Source: Ctena decussata (taxonomy: Eukaryota; Mollusca; Bivalvia; Lucinida; Lucinidae). From it: a stretch of DNA of 64,000 nt. Made by a program: the position numbers and the translations under genes. Positions 44,381-59,200 of this stretch are shown here, piece after piece; the first letter of the stretch is position 1, and each line of letters opens with the position of its first letter. The notes beneath the pieces were generated by a model. That model searched no databases. It worked only from the letters and a program-made list of their open reading frames with translations, and was not told the DNA's origin. The stretch covers positions 63,313,434-63,377,433 of the forward strand of contig OZ022506.1 in the NCBI GenBank assembly GCA_963989385.1, in the 5' to 3' direction.

Positions 44381-47224
44381 ACAATCTATATTTCTATGCT
44401 TTTGTTTCTTGCTCTTTTAAGTCTGGCTATATTAAATCATCGCTTAACGAATCGATCTATAAAAGAACACATAGATATGTTTAGTTAGACAAAAATATTG
44501 TTATTTTTCCAGGAACAGTGTAACAGTGAGCTCTAACAACTTAATGAAATGGAAAATTAAAATAACAAAGTATATTAATGTTGGTCACTGCTGTTCAGAT
44601 ATTTATGAGCAAATGTTAATTGTTCTCATTCAGAATGTACTCACCTACACTGGAGTTATACTTTGCAGCATAATAGTGAGAAAAAACAAAACAAAAAACG
44701 AGAAGTAACGTATATAACTACTCATTGAGAGTTTATAAAATCTTCATTTTCAATTCCTTTGACCAGTAATACAATATTTCTGAACAGCAAATAATCAAAC
44801 AATAGAGGAAGTGCATACCTATACATGCAAAGGAAGGGCTAACCTAAATAACTTACTGCATTTCATCTCCATGACTTTGTATAACCATATTGTTTAGCAA
44901 TAAATATTGTTGTATATTGCGTATTCATGATATCATACTGCTAATCAAATCATTCTTGTCCAAGTATTTCAAATGCTGTTAGATAACACAGCATTTTGGC
45001 AGTATCCAAACAACAATTTAAGAAGCTAACTTATTGAAAACGTCTGACTGAAAATTGTCTTTCGTCAGATCTTTAGTCATTGATAGTTACAACTAAATAT
45101 TTGTATCAACAGAATGACAAATAGAACTCTAACAGGATGATGACAGAATGCTGTATGCGTTATAAACACTGTCCATTTCTGTAACCCTTAACTTTTCATA
45201 TTGTTAATATGTTGCAATGTATTCGATGGGGGCTGTGTAAACAGATCACGTAGATAACAATTTAACAAGCAAGTTATGATCACAGGAGCCACACGTTTTC
45301 TAACCTATGCAAAGCCGTTACTGTGCAAAGAGGCTGTTGGCTGAAGAAGCGACTGACAGCAAAGCAATAATGGTGTTAATGCCGGTCAACCGAGTTGATT
45401 CTGCTTTTGATTGCCTCACCGGGCAGTCACAGTCACATATTTGTATGTAGGGCAATTCAATGGCTCAATTAACAGCACAGGCAGCAAAATTGATTTTATC
45501 CCTATTATGACTCTAAACATAAATACTGATAGTTACATTATATATCAACTTATACTTACTTCATTTGATGCATAAAATTAAAAATAATAGCATTTTTATG
45601 AAGTCACTTTTAAATGAAACTGAATAGAAGGCAAGGTCGAACTGCTTCAGCTGTAACGATCTATGTGCGTCTTGCTGAACCCTTGTGCATTTCAAAGAGC
45701 TAAATTTACCATCTGAATACTAGTGGTAAGCTAATGTTACAACAATGAATGCGTTATGGCGCCAGGGAACTAATATTGTGGTAACAGGTCACTCACAAAG
45801 CTTATCCTCAGACATATTACAAACATGTAACGTAATGTTACTGTTAGACTGCCTTTCAAATATACACTATCCGATTCTTTTTTTAAGTTTGAAAACACAT
45901 AACATTGGTGTTTCTTCATATTTACATGTACAGCAGTGTCTACTTAAGACATACCGTAATGCAGATAACATTGAAAGACTACAGCAGCTGATGTTAGGTT
46001 TCCTAGATTTTCTCATCATTTTGTAGCTTATATACTTAAAAAATGATACATTCTGTCCTCAATTAATATTTCCACTGCTACATGTAAGTACTACCTAACT
46101 TATCTCAGCTGGGTATGATTCGAAGAAGAGTGATGGAGCATGTATACATTTCAGTCCACCAATTCAGCGATTTAGTCTCATTCTGTTTTTTATCATTTTT
46201 TTTCTTATTTTTGTTATGGTTATATCCATTACATATTTATTGTGATGCTGACTATTGTTGTAAGACTTTACTTTTGTATGTATTAGATTATTAAAATAGA
46301 CATGTTTGTGATCTTAGCTTTCTCTACGCTTCAATTCTTACAATTTGCTCCTTATATTACATGTATATAGACATAGAAGGAAAAAACGCCAAATACAATG
46401 TTAGCTACGTTATACCGATTTTTCAACAAATCTTTGACATGTCAATAACTTTGAAACAGCGATTTATGTACCAGCATACAAAAGCCAACATTATTTAGGG
46501 TGAATACTAACACGTGTGTAACAATGCGTATTTTCAATTATAACGTGAATATATTAATATGGGTAGACGTAATTGACGTTGAAATTAAACATTAACGCCC
46601 CAACGTACAGAGGGTTAACATAAGTCATTTTGTTTCTTATATAATGTAGTTTTATAAATAATTAGGATACAAAACTCCCCTGGGGGTGTGGGGGAGGGGT
46701 CTATGGCCAGCTCAAGGTCTACTAGCTGATGAAAGTGTTCAAAGAAACATGTACCATGTACAAAAAAGATCTTTAGGGCTGCAACTATTTATTTGCGTTA
46801 ATTTTCTGAGAGACGGTGAATTTGGTGGTATTGTAATGAACTATCTTATACATTAATGTTGTTTACATCACTACTAGTAATAGCTAATGATCAAAAACAA
46901 ACCAGAATGTATGTTTCTTATACTCGAAGATTCTTTATGAAGAAACTGCTAACAAAAGAAAACCAAACTGTTCTATCTTCAAATTACATGTGTATATGAT
47001 TTTAAAGAAAAAAGTCACAGGCAACATTTATAAGCGACAGTTACGGCCAAGGGACTATCAGAAATAGTGATAGAGATGCGTTCAACATATTGTCCCACCC
47101 ATAATTGCTGTTTCGATAGGCTGACAGAGGCAATTTACCTTATACTGTTGTTTTAAATTCCCATATTGTTATTCAAGCATTTGAATTATAAGGCAATAAA
47201 TAATTACGATATGGAATATTTTGT

Positions 47225-48300
47225 AAGTGGGTACTGTGTTCGACAGCCCATTTCTCCCAAAGTATAAATGATATGACAATAATATCTGCTGAAGTGAAAA
47301 GATGAATAAGTTGCCTTTAAGACAGTAACAAAAGTAAGGTCTAATACGGAAAAGAAAACTTACAAGAAGAAAATACTTTGAATGAAAACAGCAATTAATG
47401 GAGTGTTATTTATTTATCTGTTTGCAAAGACAAATATCACGTATGTAACGCCACGTAAGCTAAAATGATCTTTAAAACATCACAAAGTGTAGCTACCGTA
47501 TTCTTATGTTAGAACATATTATAATTTTATACGTGTGAATGTGACTTCCATGCTTTTGTAACTTTCACTATTTTCATATTATATTTACCGTTTTGATGGG
47601 TAACGTTTTTAACAAACTGTTACAGCATAGCGCTTCCATTGCCAGAGGGCTAAAATACAAAATACTTGTAAGACATTGGGCATTATGTAAATCATGATCT
47701 ATAAACTTCCTACGGAGAGGGGTCGAGGAGGAGGTAACCATAGATGACTTGTGGCCCAGCAAGTGATAATTGAGATATGAAATATCTTCTAAGAGTGTAG
47801 TGTGTTCAACATCCTATTTCTCCCAAAGTATAAAAGTTAAGATAATAATATTGACTGATTCGAAAAGATAAATAAATTGCCTTTTAGACAGAAGCAAACC
47901 TATGGTCTAATACGGAAGAAAAACCTTATAAGAATAAATCATTTCGAATGGAAACAGCAATTTTAATGAAGTGTAAAGACAAATGTAACGTATGTAACGC
48001 CATGTAAGCTAAATGATCTTTCAAAGAGCATATTTTTTTAGCTACTGGATTCTCCTTATAGACCATATTATGATTTTAAACATGTGAATGTGACTTCCAT
48101 ACTTTTGTAAGTTTCAATAGTTTTATATTTTATTTACGTTTTTGATGGGTAACGTTTGTAACATGCTGTTATTGCGTAACCCGACAATCGCCGGGAGGGC
48201 TTACATGTTGCAAAATACTTGTAAGATGCTAGGCTTTAAGAAAATTGTAATCTACAGAACTCCCGCCAGGAGAAGTGGGTAGGTGGTAAACCATATTTGG
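47225..48300. repeat. ~570-bp tandem duplication in the right arm
   Basis: Blocks tttctcccaaagtataaa, ggtctaatacgg, tgtaacgcca.gtaagcta, ttttgatgggtaacgtt and caaaatacttgtaaga occur in the same order at 47250-47680 and 47815-48230. The left arm has one copy, so the duplication followed formation of the inverted repeat. Confidence 0.8.
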
Positions 48301-49406
48301 ATTGTTGCCTATTTTTGGCACAAAATATTTACATGTTCGGGCCCCTAAAATGACCCTTAACACCTGCCCATCTGGGCCCACAATCAATAAACTGTAGTAA
48401 AGCAAAGACCTGACTAATAAATTGTGTTTATCTACTAACATATTGCAGTATTAAAGTGCTGTGGATGAACAAAGACTTATTTAAATGTGATTATTCCACT
48501 TTTCGTTTTTAAAAGGGTAACATAATTGTTGCCATGGTAACGATAAGAAGATGGTAACTTCCCACACATGTTTTTCCACAATGTTAAACATGAAGTACCA
48601 TTATTGACAGTGAATATGTGGAGATGTGTCAAAGTGCCCGCGGGGCTTTGAAATATTGGGTAAAAAATGATGAAAAACGATGAATTTCAATATCTTGATA
48701 CCCCACCCACCTTTGAAGCAAAAGTGTTATTCTACAGTCAACTGAATTCGTTTTAGTAGCTCGCTATAGAATTCATCCTGAGTAATATTTGAAAGAACAA
48801 TTTACGATTTACAATAAATATATAGAGTTTAGAAGATGTAATTGTGCAAAAATAGTCAATTTTCACTGATATTTTTAGAGTTTCAGGCCAAATATTATAA
48901 ATCCCGTTACCATGGAAACGGGCCATAAAAAATAGGTAGTTGTATTTCAATATTTTCTTTTTAAGTGACAAGGAACATGCTCAGAAAGTTTCGTTAAAAT
49001 CTGTGACTAGGCGTGAGCCACCATTCTCGATGGTTACAGAGAATTGGTATTAAATTGTGTGTTGTTAATGGTACGTATGCATTTGGGGGGAAGGGGGGGG
49101 GGGGGTAGGAATTATGTCCTTTTGATATTGCCACCCCAAACCCTATCACCCCTTAAATGGTGGGAAGGAGGGGTCAATAGAAAAATATATCTCTAGGAAA
49201 ACCAATTCTGTTTTTTAAGTCCTGGTCCTACTTGGAAAAAGCTTTGTCACCCAGGGAAATAAACACAATAACACAAAAGTTTTTTTTTTCTACCTTTATA
49301 TGGTTGAAAAACATGACGGTGTAATCGTACATGATAAACTTCAAGACATACACATCTTTTGTCTTCCGTGCTTTACTTGAACACAGTCCGATGTTGCAAG
49401 TATAAA

Positions 49407-49647
49407 TGAGCCAAGACACGACAAAACCAAACAAAGTGGCATGTACGCCCAACCAACACTGAGATCGGCATGGGCCTCCGCGTACTTTGTTCAGAGTCTT
49501 TGCTGTGCACTTATAGTATAGCTAAGGGTCTAAACTAGCTCTATGTGGACAGCGAATACTCTGTTCAGACTGGGTGGGTGCCCAGGCTGATTTGAGTCTT
49601 CGCTGGACGCACATGCCACTGTGTTGGTTTTTTCGTGTCGCGGCTCA
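49407..49647. mobile_element. Family H MITE, copy 9
   Basis: TGAGCCAAGACACGAC and TCGTGTCGCGGCTCA ends; between the inverted repeat and gene C. Confidence 0.88.
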
Positions 49648-50083
49648 AATTATGCGTTTGAAACGACATGGCTCTTGGCAGAAGCAAGCAAAGAGCTTCA
49701 CAGTTTCGATCATAGGAGCACTGACCGTTATAGACCAACTACAGAAATTACGGATGCTCATATATGATTTCCAACAATGAAATCGCAACGTGCCTTCAAA
49801 ACCCATGTTTCTCAGAATTTTTGGACGCTTGAGGGTCCCAGTTTCTGCCTTGACAAACAACTGACAATGAGTATAGAAGGATCGCATACTTAAATTTAGT
49901 GACTCCTGTTACACATATTATAACATTTGCCTGTAACATACTTCAGGACAGATGAGAAGAGCACTACGTGTCATCTATGAATGACTGTCCATGAAAACAC
50001 AAAACAGTATGAACTAGGGTAAATAAATCCACAAAAGTCTCTTAAAAAATTTCGTGTACATGTCCACGTCAAAACCCGTGTGG

Positions 50084-50265
50084 TTATCGTCTATATGCCT
50101 TTAGTTTATATTCACACGGTGCGTTTGTAACTTGTGTAAGTTTTGGTTCCATCGAATGTTTCATGCGATCGTTTTCTCTCTTGAATGTAAACCGCTGAAG
50201 TAGATTTGCAAAGACAAGAAAGAGCTCCATTCTGGCCAATGGCTCACCTAGGCACACTCGGGGAC
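50084..50265 (-). CDS. Gene C exon 8
   Basis: Minus-strand acceptor tttcttgtag; encodes [19 protein letters not shown] and on to KAYRR. The open frame extends upstream into the intron, but homology with gene B starts at 50265. Confidence 0.94.
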
Positions 50266-53200
50266 CTACAAGAAAGAATATAAACAATTCAAGTACATGT
50301 ATAATATAGTCAAAAAGCTGGTTCACCTTGGCACGCCCGGGGACCTATTAGATAGAACGTTAGGCACTCAGTCATAACGGAACACAAGAAATATCAAGGG
50401 TTCTCAGTCATAACGGAACACAAGAATTATGGGTTTTTCATGTGTTCCGTTATGACTGAGCTCCTCATGTTCTATCTTATAGGTCTCCGAGCAAGCCAAG
50501 TCATCAACACAAATTCTGTCTAGGCCCCGAAGCATGCCTAGGTTAGGCAGGCACGCTCATTTGTATGAATGACTTGCGGTTTTACGCCCTTTGAAGAGAG
50601 TTTCGGTCAAAACAATTGGTTAAATAGAATTATTTTGTGAATGGTTGAATTTTATTCCGCCTCCAGTAGTATTCTAGCCGGGAGCCCGGATAATGCAGGA
50701 TAGAGCTTAGCTCACTGAACCACTGGGATCCCTTAGATAAAGTATGTGTTGATAGTCAGTGGAGACATTTGCCGAACGTGTGTGTTCAGTCCGTATAACA
50801 TTTCACACAACTGAAGTACAATTGTCTCGTAGGTACATGTAATGGGATTGTTCTCTGAATCTACTAGCTTGTATCATTTACGCATACGGCGTGACATATT
50901 TAAGCAGGGCTCACGCTGCTTCAATATCCCCTTCCTGATGCCTTTGTCTGTCACGTTTCTAGAGACGCAAATGTTGAGGCGGCTTTATGAGGGACATCAG
51001 CGGTCTTGCGTCAATTTGTAGGTGTCGTAGCTGTCTCTTATCTTATGTCTGCAGCTAAATAAATGTGTTCCGTGGAATACGCAAATAAGTGCGGCTCGAA
51101 CAGGGATGCTCGTTGCCTGTTCATTATACGTTTTCTTTCACACTTTTAAGGAGTTAAGCGCTACTGATTAAGTAAATATAGAAACACCGCTAGCACCAAC
51201 GCGTTTTGACAGTCTAGTGATGCTAGTTTAAATATCTTGGAAATAAGGTCCAGCAACAAAGAAAGAAGCCAATAAATTGGCACCTCTTTATCATAAGTTC
51301 TTAAAAGTCTGACCAAAATTAAATACGTTAATAGGTTCAAGAGATAGGGTAGAGGCAATTTAAGATTTAGCATTATTTGTCAGTCTATGACCTTGTATTT
51401 AGGGTCCTAACTGCCAAAACCTAAATTGCTCTGTGGCGTACATGTATACCAATAGACTTATCAAAGCTAGCAACCCCAACCCAACAGCTGAAGAGATATC
51501 AGACTTCAGGGAAACTATAATATTCTAGGCTCAATAATAAGGTCATTTGCGTCAAACATTCTAAGTTCTCTTTAACAGCCCAGTCAAGGTTGGTGAAAAT
51601 CCAGCTACTGGTTTCAGCAATGTCATAAAGAGAACATTTACCGTAAATACCTAAGACTTCAGATTATTTGGTCTGAAGCAGCATTGCATCACTGCAAGCC
51701 CCAAGCGGGAAATTTGAACGGTTTACCATTTGGAATTATTACTGCATTGTGATAAAAAAAAGAAAGAGAGAAAAACTATGTTTTATTTTGTTTTATTTCA
51801 GGATCATAGAGAATTCGGTCAAAAATTTAGCTGTCTCGTTTTTATAGAATTTTACGGTAAGTAACTCTAAGTAGTCTATCGCCGAAACTACGAATTCGTT
51901 TCTTAATTCAAGGTTGGATATAAATTCTTTTGCAACAGGGACTATCGGAACCAGAATTTATGGTTACTTGTCTATTAAACTCCAAAAACATTGTAAGTAG
52001 TACTGATTTTTCTGATCAGTTCAGAAATAAAAAAATATAAAACGATACAAGCGTATTGATATAACATAAATGTAACGCTGCAGTGTGCAAGTTTTGTGGT
52101 TAACCCAATCATAATTAATAACTTTGCTTCTTACTTTAATTGCACGCATGTTGGTCGGGCATCAGACTCAATGATGGACCCCAATTAAAGATATTTAGTT
52201 TTGTTGGTTGGAGCAAGACCGGGCCTTGTCTGTTACTTGGTTATTCGGGCTTCAGCTGACTATTGTTTTGCTCCTAAACTTCAGTGATGTTGTTTGACAT
52301 CCCCAGGTATATCTAGGCGTCGCGATACGTTGTTTCTGTCGAGTCCTTATCTCTGATGCGTCATATCATGTCTTGTCTGTGATTTGTGTATTTTCTGTCG
52401 TCATTTATAGATGGGTTAGGAAACCTTTATGCGGATCAAACAGTTTACTAAATGTTTCGAACCACTGCAGATGTAGAAGACGAAGGTTTGGATGAAGTAA
52501 AACTAGTTTAAGCCCCGATAATCTATCTCTGACCCGTTTCAAGGCAGTACCTCTGTTGTTGTTCCTCAATGTTACATGTAATGTCCTCGTGTCTTTAGTC
52601 TTGAGCATTCTCATTTTTTATCTATTTTGTCTTGTATTGCAAGTTAAAAGTAGAAAACATGTAAAATTAGATGTTGCTGCTGTTCAAATAAGATTAGCTA
52701 AATGACCACCTGATTTGGAAAGATCTGTGTATTCGCTTAAATCTGCGTGTCTTTCGTGAACGTTTGTCAATTTGTGTGTGGCCTTCTATCTCTTTTGGTT
52801 TTGAGGCCGGGATGTGGGATTTGATTTTATCCATTCCTGATCATTTTTTTACTGTGGTTCCGAAAATTAGATTATGAAAATCAGTGTTTTGCCACTGGCT
52901 GTTCTAAGGCGGAAACTTCTGAAGCAGATTCTGTGTATTGTTACTAGAAAAGAGCCCGCGCAAGCGTGAAAATATTTCATGATGGTCAAGTTTATATAAA
53001 AAAGCGAGTTTTAATTTTTCAATGTAAATGGCCTAAAGCCCCAGTCACACACACACATTACGGATTGGGCGGATAGTTGCGGACTTTAAATCCACTCAAT
53101 TTGTGGGCGTGGTCTCTATCCATATCGAATCCGTATCGTATCCGTATGGTATCCACAAGGTCCGCAGGATATGCCACCAAATTTTGAAAAGTTTAAATAT

Positions 53201-56200
53201 TCAGGCGCGGACGAGTTAACCATAACGATCCGTTACTGAAGGCATTTATCCGCATTTATGCGTATCTAATCCGTATCTAATCCGTATCTCAACCTATCGT
53301 TCCGCGGTCCACCCAAACTTTGTGGATAAAAACAGTTTCATGCGGATTGTTACGGTTAGTTACGGGTCTCGTTCTGCGTATTGTTACGGATTAATGCCCC
53401 AGCCTGATTAGCTGTTCGCAGTTGTCCTCACCAATACGTATTTGTCAGTATTGAAGTGTAAGTTATCCGTATAGAAACGTATCTGAAGGTAAAAGTCCGT
53501 ACAAAAACTCCGAACGAGACCCGTAACTAACCGTTATTGAAGGTAACGATCTGCGCGAAACCGTATCAGTCCACAACTTGGGGTTGGGCTGCGGAATGAT
53601 AGGTTTATATACGGATTAGATACGGATAAGATACGGATTAGATACGGATTATATATGGATACATGCGAATGAATGCCTTCAGTTACCTTTTGTTACGGAT
53701 CAATACGGTTTACTCGTCCGCGCCTAAATTTTGAAAATTTTCAAAAATTGGAATCGGATCCTGCGGACCCTACGGATACGATACGAACAGTTACAGACCC
53801 TGCGGATGCGATACGGACCTTTACGAATAACACCGGACAGATACGGATGCGCCATCCGGAGATGCGATACGGACCATTACGAATAAAACCGGACATATAC
53901 GCACGGGCCAACCGCAGCATCAACATCTTTCCGCATATAGAAGTAACAGAACGTAATGGAAGGTAAGTAGTACGTATACATTCGTATCATCTCTCATCGT
54001 ATTGATTCAAAGGGAAACTATCTGACCGCAGACATCCGCATTTATCCTTAATCATACGCATCTATAGTTAACTGTATCCGTAAATTAATTAAGAAAATAA
54101 GCCACGCCCACAAATTCTGCGGATTATTGTGGATTTTTATCCACAACTATCCGCCCAATCCGTAATGTGTGTGTGTGACTGGGGCATTAGGCCCAGGTGA
54201 CGATATCACCTTTACCATGAATACTCACTAAAGCTTCATTTACCTAATTAGTTGTCTGCATCTACAAACTTTCAGGTAGCAGACTGCATTGTTTCTAAAA
54301 AAAATCAACTTTTTTCACATTTTCCTATAGAAAAAACTAAGTGACTCAAAAGTTGACCTTGCCGTAAAACAGATCAAGGTCATCCCAGGGTCATCATTTA
54401 TATAAATTTTGTTGAGCTTTTGAGTCCTTGATGCGACATGCTAAGTTTCAAGATCATAGGATTTGTGGTTCTGGAGGAGAATTGGTTGATTTGATGCTTA
54501 ACGTCCACGGTAAACAGCTAAGGTCATGTCGGGACGGTCAGTTAACCTAACCACACTATTCCTGGGCAGGCTTAGACCTCCTAAGCGGTTAACCAGTACT
54601 AAGTGCACATACCTTCGCCAGTAACTGACAACTGCCCTTCTTGAATCAGCGGAAGGAGAAACAAAAGTATGTGGCCAGACCGGGTTTCGAACCCAGGACC
54701 TCTGACTTATGAGTCAGGTGCCCTACCGATTGTGCTACGCGGCCCGGCGTGGTTCTGGGGGAGAAGATTTTTTAAATTTTTTACCATAATAAATGTTTGC
54801 CATCTTGGTTATGTGACCTGTCCTGGGTATTTTTTTCTGGAAAAAATGGGTCCTGGAACGTTTTGGGGGGAAATATTCAAGCCCTCTGAAGACCAAAGGC
54901 TTATTTAGCTTCGTTGAATCACTGAAATTGATTTGTCTGCTTCGCTGGAAAAAATGCCCTTTCTTACCTGGCGCATGTGTGTTAACCTTAGACATTTTTA
55001 ATTTTTGTCTTTTCGAAAGTTCAGTTCAGTTTGAATTCTCCTAACGACGTTCCCCAAGTGGCTCAGCGGTACGTAACCATAGCCGCACACACTTGGCGCC
55101 GTGTGTCCGTCCAACTTTTCGAAAGACCATGTGCGTTGAGCTTTATTCTTCAATGGGCGAGTTCGATTGGCTACTCGTATTGACTATCGTTCTGGAAGAA
55201 AATGGGTCGTTTCGAGCCAGGGCCGTCGGGACTATGACCATTTAGTTCTTCATCCGTTTAGACATATGAGCAAAAATACATTTATGGGGAATGACGTACG
55301 TTCATGGGTCGGATTTTTGCATTAGAACCTGCTAAATTTGGACTTGCTAAGCAGCGCGCCGATATAACGACTCAGAACCGAAACGACCGGATTAATTTAA
55401 AACGTGTATTCGAGTACACGATAATTTCACTCGAACGCACCCATTGTTGACATCGAAGTTTCTAGAGAAATACTTGGGAGAATTTAAAATGAAAGACGAA
55501 TTTAATTCCCAAATTCTTTAAATCTACGTGAAACTAAAACACACGCTAACCGAAATTATCAATGATAGCAATATGCGAAAGAACCAGTATAGAAATTACG
55601 CTTGAAAATGCCACCAATTTTGCAGTGTATGCGTTACTTCGTTTATTTAGTATTATAGATTATTGTGTCCACCTACACAATTACCAACATTTCTTTCTAT
55701 TTTAGCTTGGGGCTTTAAATAGACTATAGGTGTTTACAGTAATAGATATATTTTTTTTATGTTTTTGCGCGGCCTTTTATTATGGGAATCAAACATGGTT
55801 TTTCATGCATTAACATATGCCAGGTCCCGAGGGATATGTTGGAAACCGAGGCCGAAGGACGAGGTTTTCAACATCTCCCGAGGGACCTGGCAAATGTTTA
55901 TGCATTGGAAACAAAAGTTTGATCGCTGTTATTGCATAAATTCAACGAATTATTCATTAAAATTTGAGAAAAGGCTTGGCACTATATGTTGTCATCGTTT
56001 GACAGTATCTTTTTGCTAATATTCGTCTTCCGGCCCCGAGAGCATTCATTCTTTTCAAAATGGCTGCCATCATCCTATTCAGCCTCAATATTTCGGGAAA
56101 GTGTTCAAGTTGGTCGTTGTAGTTGATGCAAAATAAATTGCAAATTCATCAACAAAAAGCAGATACCCTGAGCAGTAATTTCCATGTAGAACAAGCTTGT

Positions 56201-59200
56201 TCCATTCATATACCATCCTGCAGTTCTTGATTGCTGAAAGCTTGAATGCATGTTTTCTTAAACACTTATTTACTCTCCATTTGGCATTGAAAGAATGTAA
56301 ACAACATCGCTTTAAACCTGAGTCACGACGATGACGTCATATTACAGACATGATGATGTCATATAGGCATACATAGGTAGCGCACCACTAATTTTTGTAA
56401 TTCGACCGAAATGGGAGAGACAAAGTTGCATGGCGGTATTTTTAGTGGCCCGGCACAAGCATAATGAAAGTTCTGTCATCGTGCATCAAAAGCGCGTGAA
56501 AACCCTTGTTGAAACACGGCTTTTCGCCGGTTGATGCACGGCTGTTAATACCTCTCGGCACTGCTTTTTATGCAATAATGTTTGTTGATATGGTGTTAGA
56601 CATGTAATCGTAATCGAATATGCCCCTATCACATGACTAATTATCCATTCGACTAAACTTGTGAAATTCGACTTATGCTGCGGTTAGATATTGTTGGATA
56701 GTTCGCACCTGGACAGGTGTGCATATGCAACTTTGCTGACAATTTGATTTTTTTGTAGACGCACTACATTTATAGTTAACTTAAATTAAAATGTTAACCT
56801 TCAGTTGCTGCAGAAGGATCCGACTGTAAAATATCTCTGAATTAGGGGGTTGTCCGCGTACTGACGTGAGCATGAATTTTCAAAAAGAATGATAAGTTGT
56901 CAATCGCCAAGTTTCTTTTTTTTCTGAGTTTATTATTATTATCATTATTATTATTATTATTGTTATTTTTATCATAATATACGATATATTCTTAGTATTA
57001 TTATATATATGAAACAGCCTGTTGCATTAGTAATTATTGTCGAATCAATCAGACGTTATAACGAGGAAATGCGTCGTGTCAAAAAGAATTCGAGCTGAAC
57101 TTGGGGCATATTTATATATATATATAAGTATGTGTGTGTGGTGGGGGTTGGGGTTGTGGCAGGGGGGGGGTGCTATTTGGAGTGGTGGGGAGGAGGAGGA
57201 GTTAAAGAAGAACTCTCACCTGTAGAAAAAGGAATAAGAGCGTCATTTTTTACTATCCTTCCCTCCTCGTTAATAAACCTTTCCGGATTAAACGTTTCGG
57301 GCTCAGTCCAGTACTTCGGATCACAGCTGACAGAAAACAGAAGGGGTATTACCATTGCTCCCTGAGGTACTTTGTACCCTTGAATTTCTGTATCTTTTGA
57401 TGTTCTGTGTGGCACCGATAAGGGCACTGAAATAAAACAGTAGAGTTGTTACCGAACATTGATGTTCGACTGTGATCTGTCCCAGATATCTTACACTCTT
57501 ATTATTTATTTATTTATTCTCGCATGTAAAATAAACACGTATTTCAATTATACCGTACATGTTCTAAGTATTGGGACCAAAGAGGCTAAGCAAACAGCAC
57601 AGACCTAGATCAGATTCCTCCCGAAGAAACAATCTATCCAGGATACACAGGGTATACTGTACATTTCATGTGTTTCCTGTACATGTGATTCGTCAGCTCC
57701 GAATACAAAATATACTAAACAAAACAGTCAGGCTATGAACCGAAAGGAATTTACAACCATTTCTGAATATCAGCAACATCTCTAAAGTAACATAAATAGG
57801 CATGACGCTGAAGCACCGTGCAATGAAATTTCATGAAGATATCCTAAGCGGTAAGTGAGTTATGGCGCACACAAGCATGGCTACGGACAAACGGATGTAC
57901 AGACAAACAGACGGAAGGGCGGACAGCACCAGGACAGAGTACGTCCTTTTTCTCAAAACGGGCATATAAAAACGCACACACACAGACACACAGACCGACA
58001 CACACACATACCAATGTTAGCAAGTCTCTGAATCTCCATGATTGTGGCATCGACGTATGGGAGTTTTCCTCTGTCAGCGTACTCTATTGGTTTATCTCCT
58101 TTAACCTAAAGATTGAACAAAACACGCACGTTATTAATGATTTGTACGAAATATGCATAAAGCAAACTATGCGTTCGAAGTACTATGGAACTGTCTTATA
58201 AAAAATTTTAGAATATCACAGAGAAGCCAATACCGTTTATTCACTGTTTGAACATTCAAATTACGACTACTGGATCCTCACTGTTCACATAATGTGGCTT
58301 TGGTTAATTCTCGAGCTAAATTTATTCAAGAAGGCTGGACAGTAAGATGAGCCGCGACACGAGAAAACCAACAAAGTGGTTGTGGGCCCAGCGAAGACTC
58401 AGATCAACCTGGGCATCCGCCCAGTCTGATCAGAATCTTTGCTGCCCGCATGGAGGTAGCTTAGACCCCTTAGCTACCCTTAGTGCTCAGCGAAGACTCT
58501 GATCAAACAAGGCGGATGCCCAGGCTAATCTGAGCTGTGCTGAGCGCACAACCACTTTGTTTGTTTTCTCGTGTTGCGGATCAAATGTTTGTCAGGAAGT
58601 ATCCCAGCAGGCATATGACTTGAAATGACGTTGTCAGTGCGACGTCATTTCGACGTCATCTGCCTGCTGGGTATGTTACTGACGATGACGCACCGCAATT
58701 TTGCCTCTATCGTCACTTATTGCAGACTTAATTCTAAAATATCCAGTAATAGAAAGTGTAAAACATCAAAACACAAAACATAAAGAAACAAGAAAATTGT
58801 TCAGTGAATAGAAGTGAAGTTGTCCAGTTTGACTCCTGCACTACGCGTTAATTTTTAAGCTGGTGTCCTTTCTAAGAAATATTTAAAATAGATACATTGA
58901 TGATACATTAAAACCTATTCGCTGACCTCTTCTATTTCCTTTTGGCATTTACGCTGTACATCCGGGTATTCTATCATAAAAAGCATAGCCCAATCTAGTG
59001 TAGTAGATGTTGTTTCAGAGCCAGCCAAAAACAAATCTTGAATCACACGTAACATGTTGCCTTCTGCACATGTAAATACATAATTATGACGCACATATAA
59101 TACAGTAAAACTATTATATTGTTCCCAATGACGAGTGTTTCATAACGGGTTCCGTTTGCAACCATGTATTCGTAGCTGTTTTAAAGCGGCGTCAGTACTT

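Larger units (their letters stand above)
41250..49045. repeat. 7.8-kb imperfect inverted repeat between genes B and C
   Basis: Arms about 41250-43390 and 46740-49045 align in reverse complement over their length, for example ggtggctcacgc at 41287 with gcgtgagccacc at 49010, tgggaagttaccatc at 41744 with its complement at 48551, and tgtataagatagttcatta at 43281 with its complement at 46847. The spacer of ~3.35 kb has no recognised gene; the longest ORF (45745-46026, 93 aa) resembles nothing I know. Could be a foldback-type element or an inverted duplication. Confidence 0.75.
37787..50083. other. Intergenic region between convergent genes B and C
   Basis: No exon found. Contents: gene B 3' UTR and polyadenylation signal, a ~1-kb dispersed repeat, a 7.8-kb inverted repeat, MITE copy H9. 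The stretches 38200-39390 and 40450-41240 show nothing recognised. Confidence 0.7.

Noticed and set aside
45745..46026. 93-aa ORF in the spacer of the inverted repeat
   Set aside because: No recognisable motif, and length is unremarkable for AT-rich non-coding DNA; kept only as a mention in the repeat entry.
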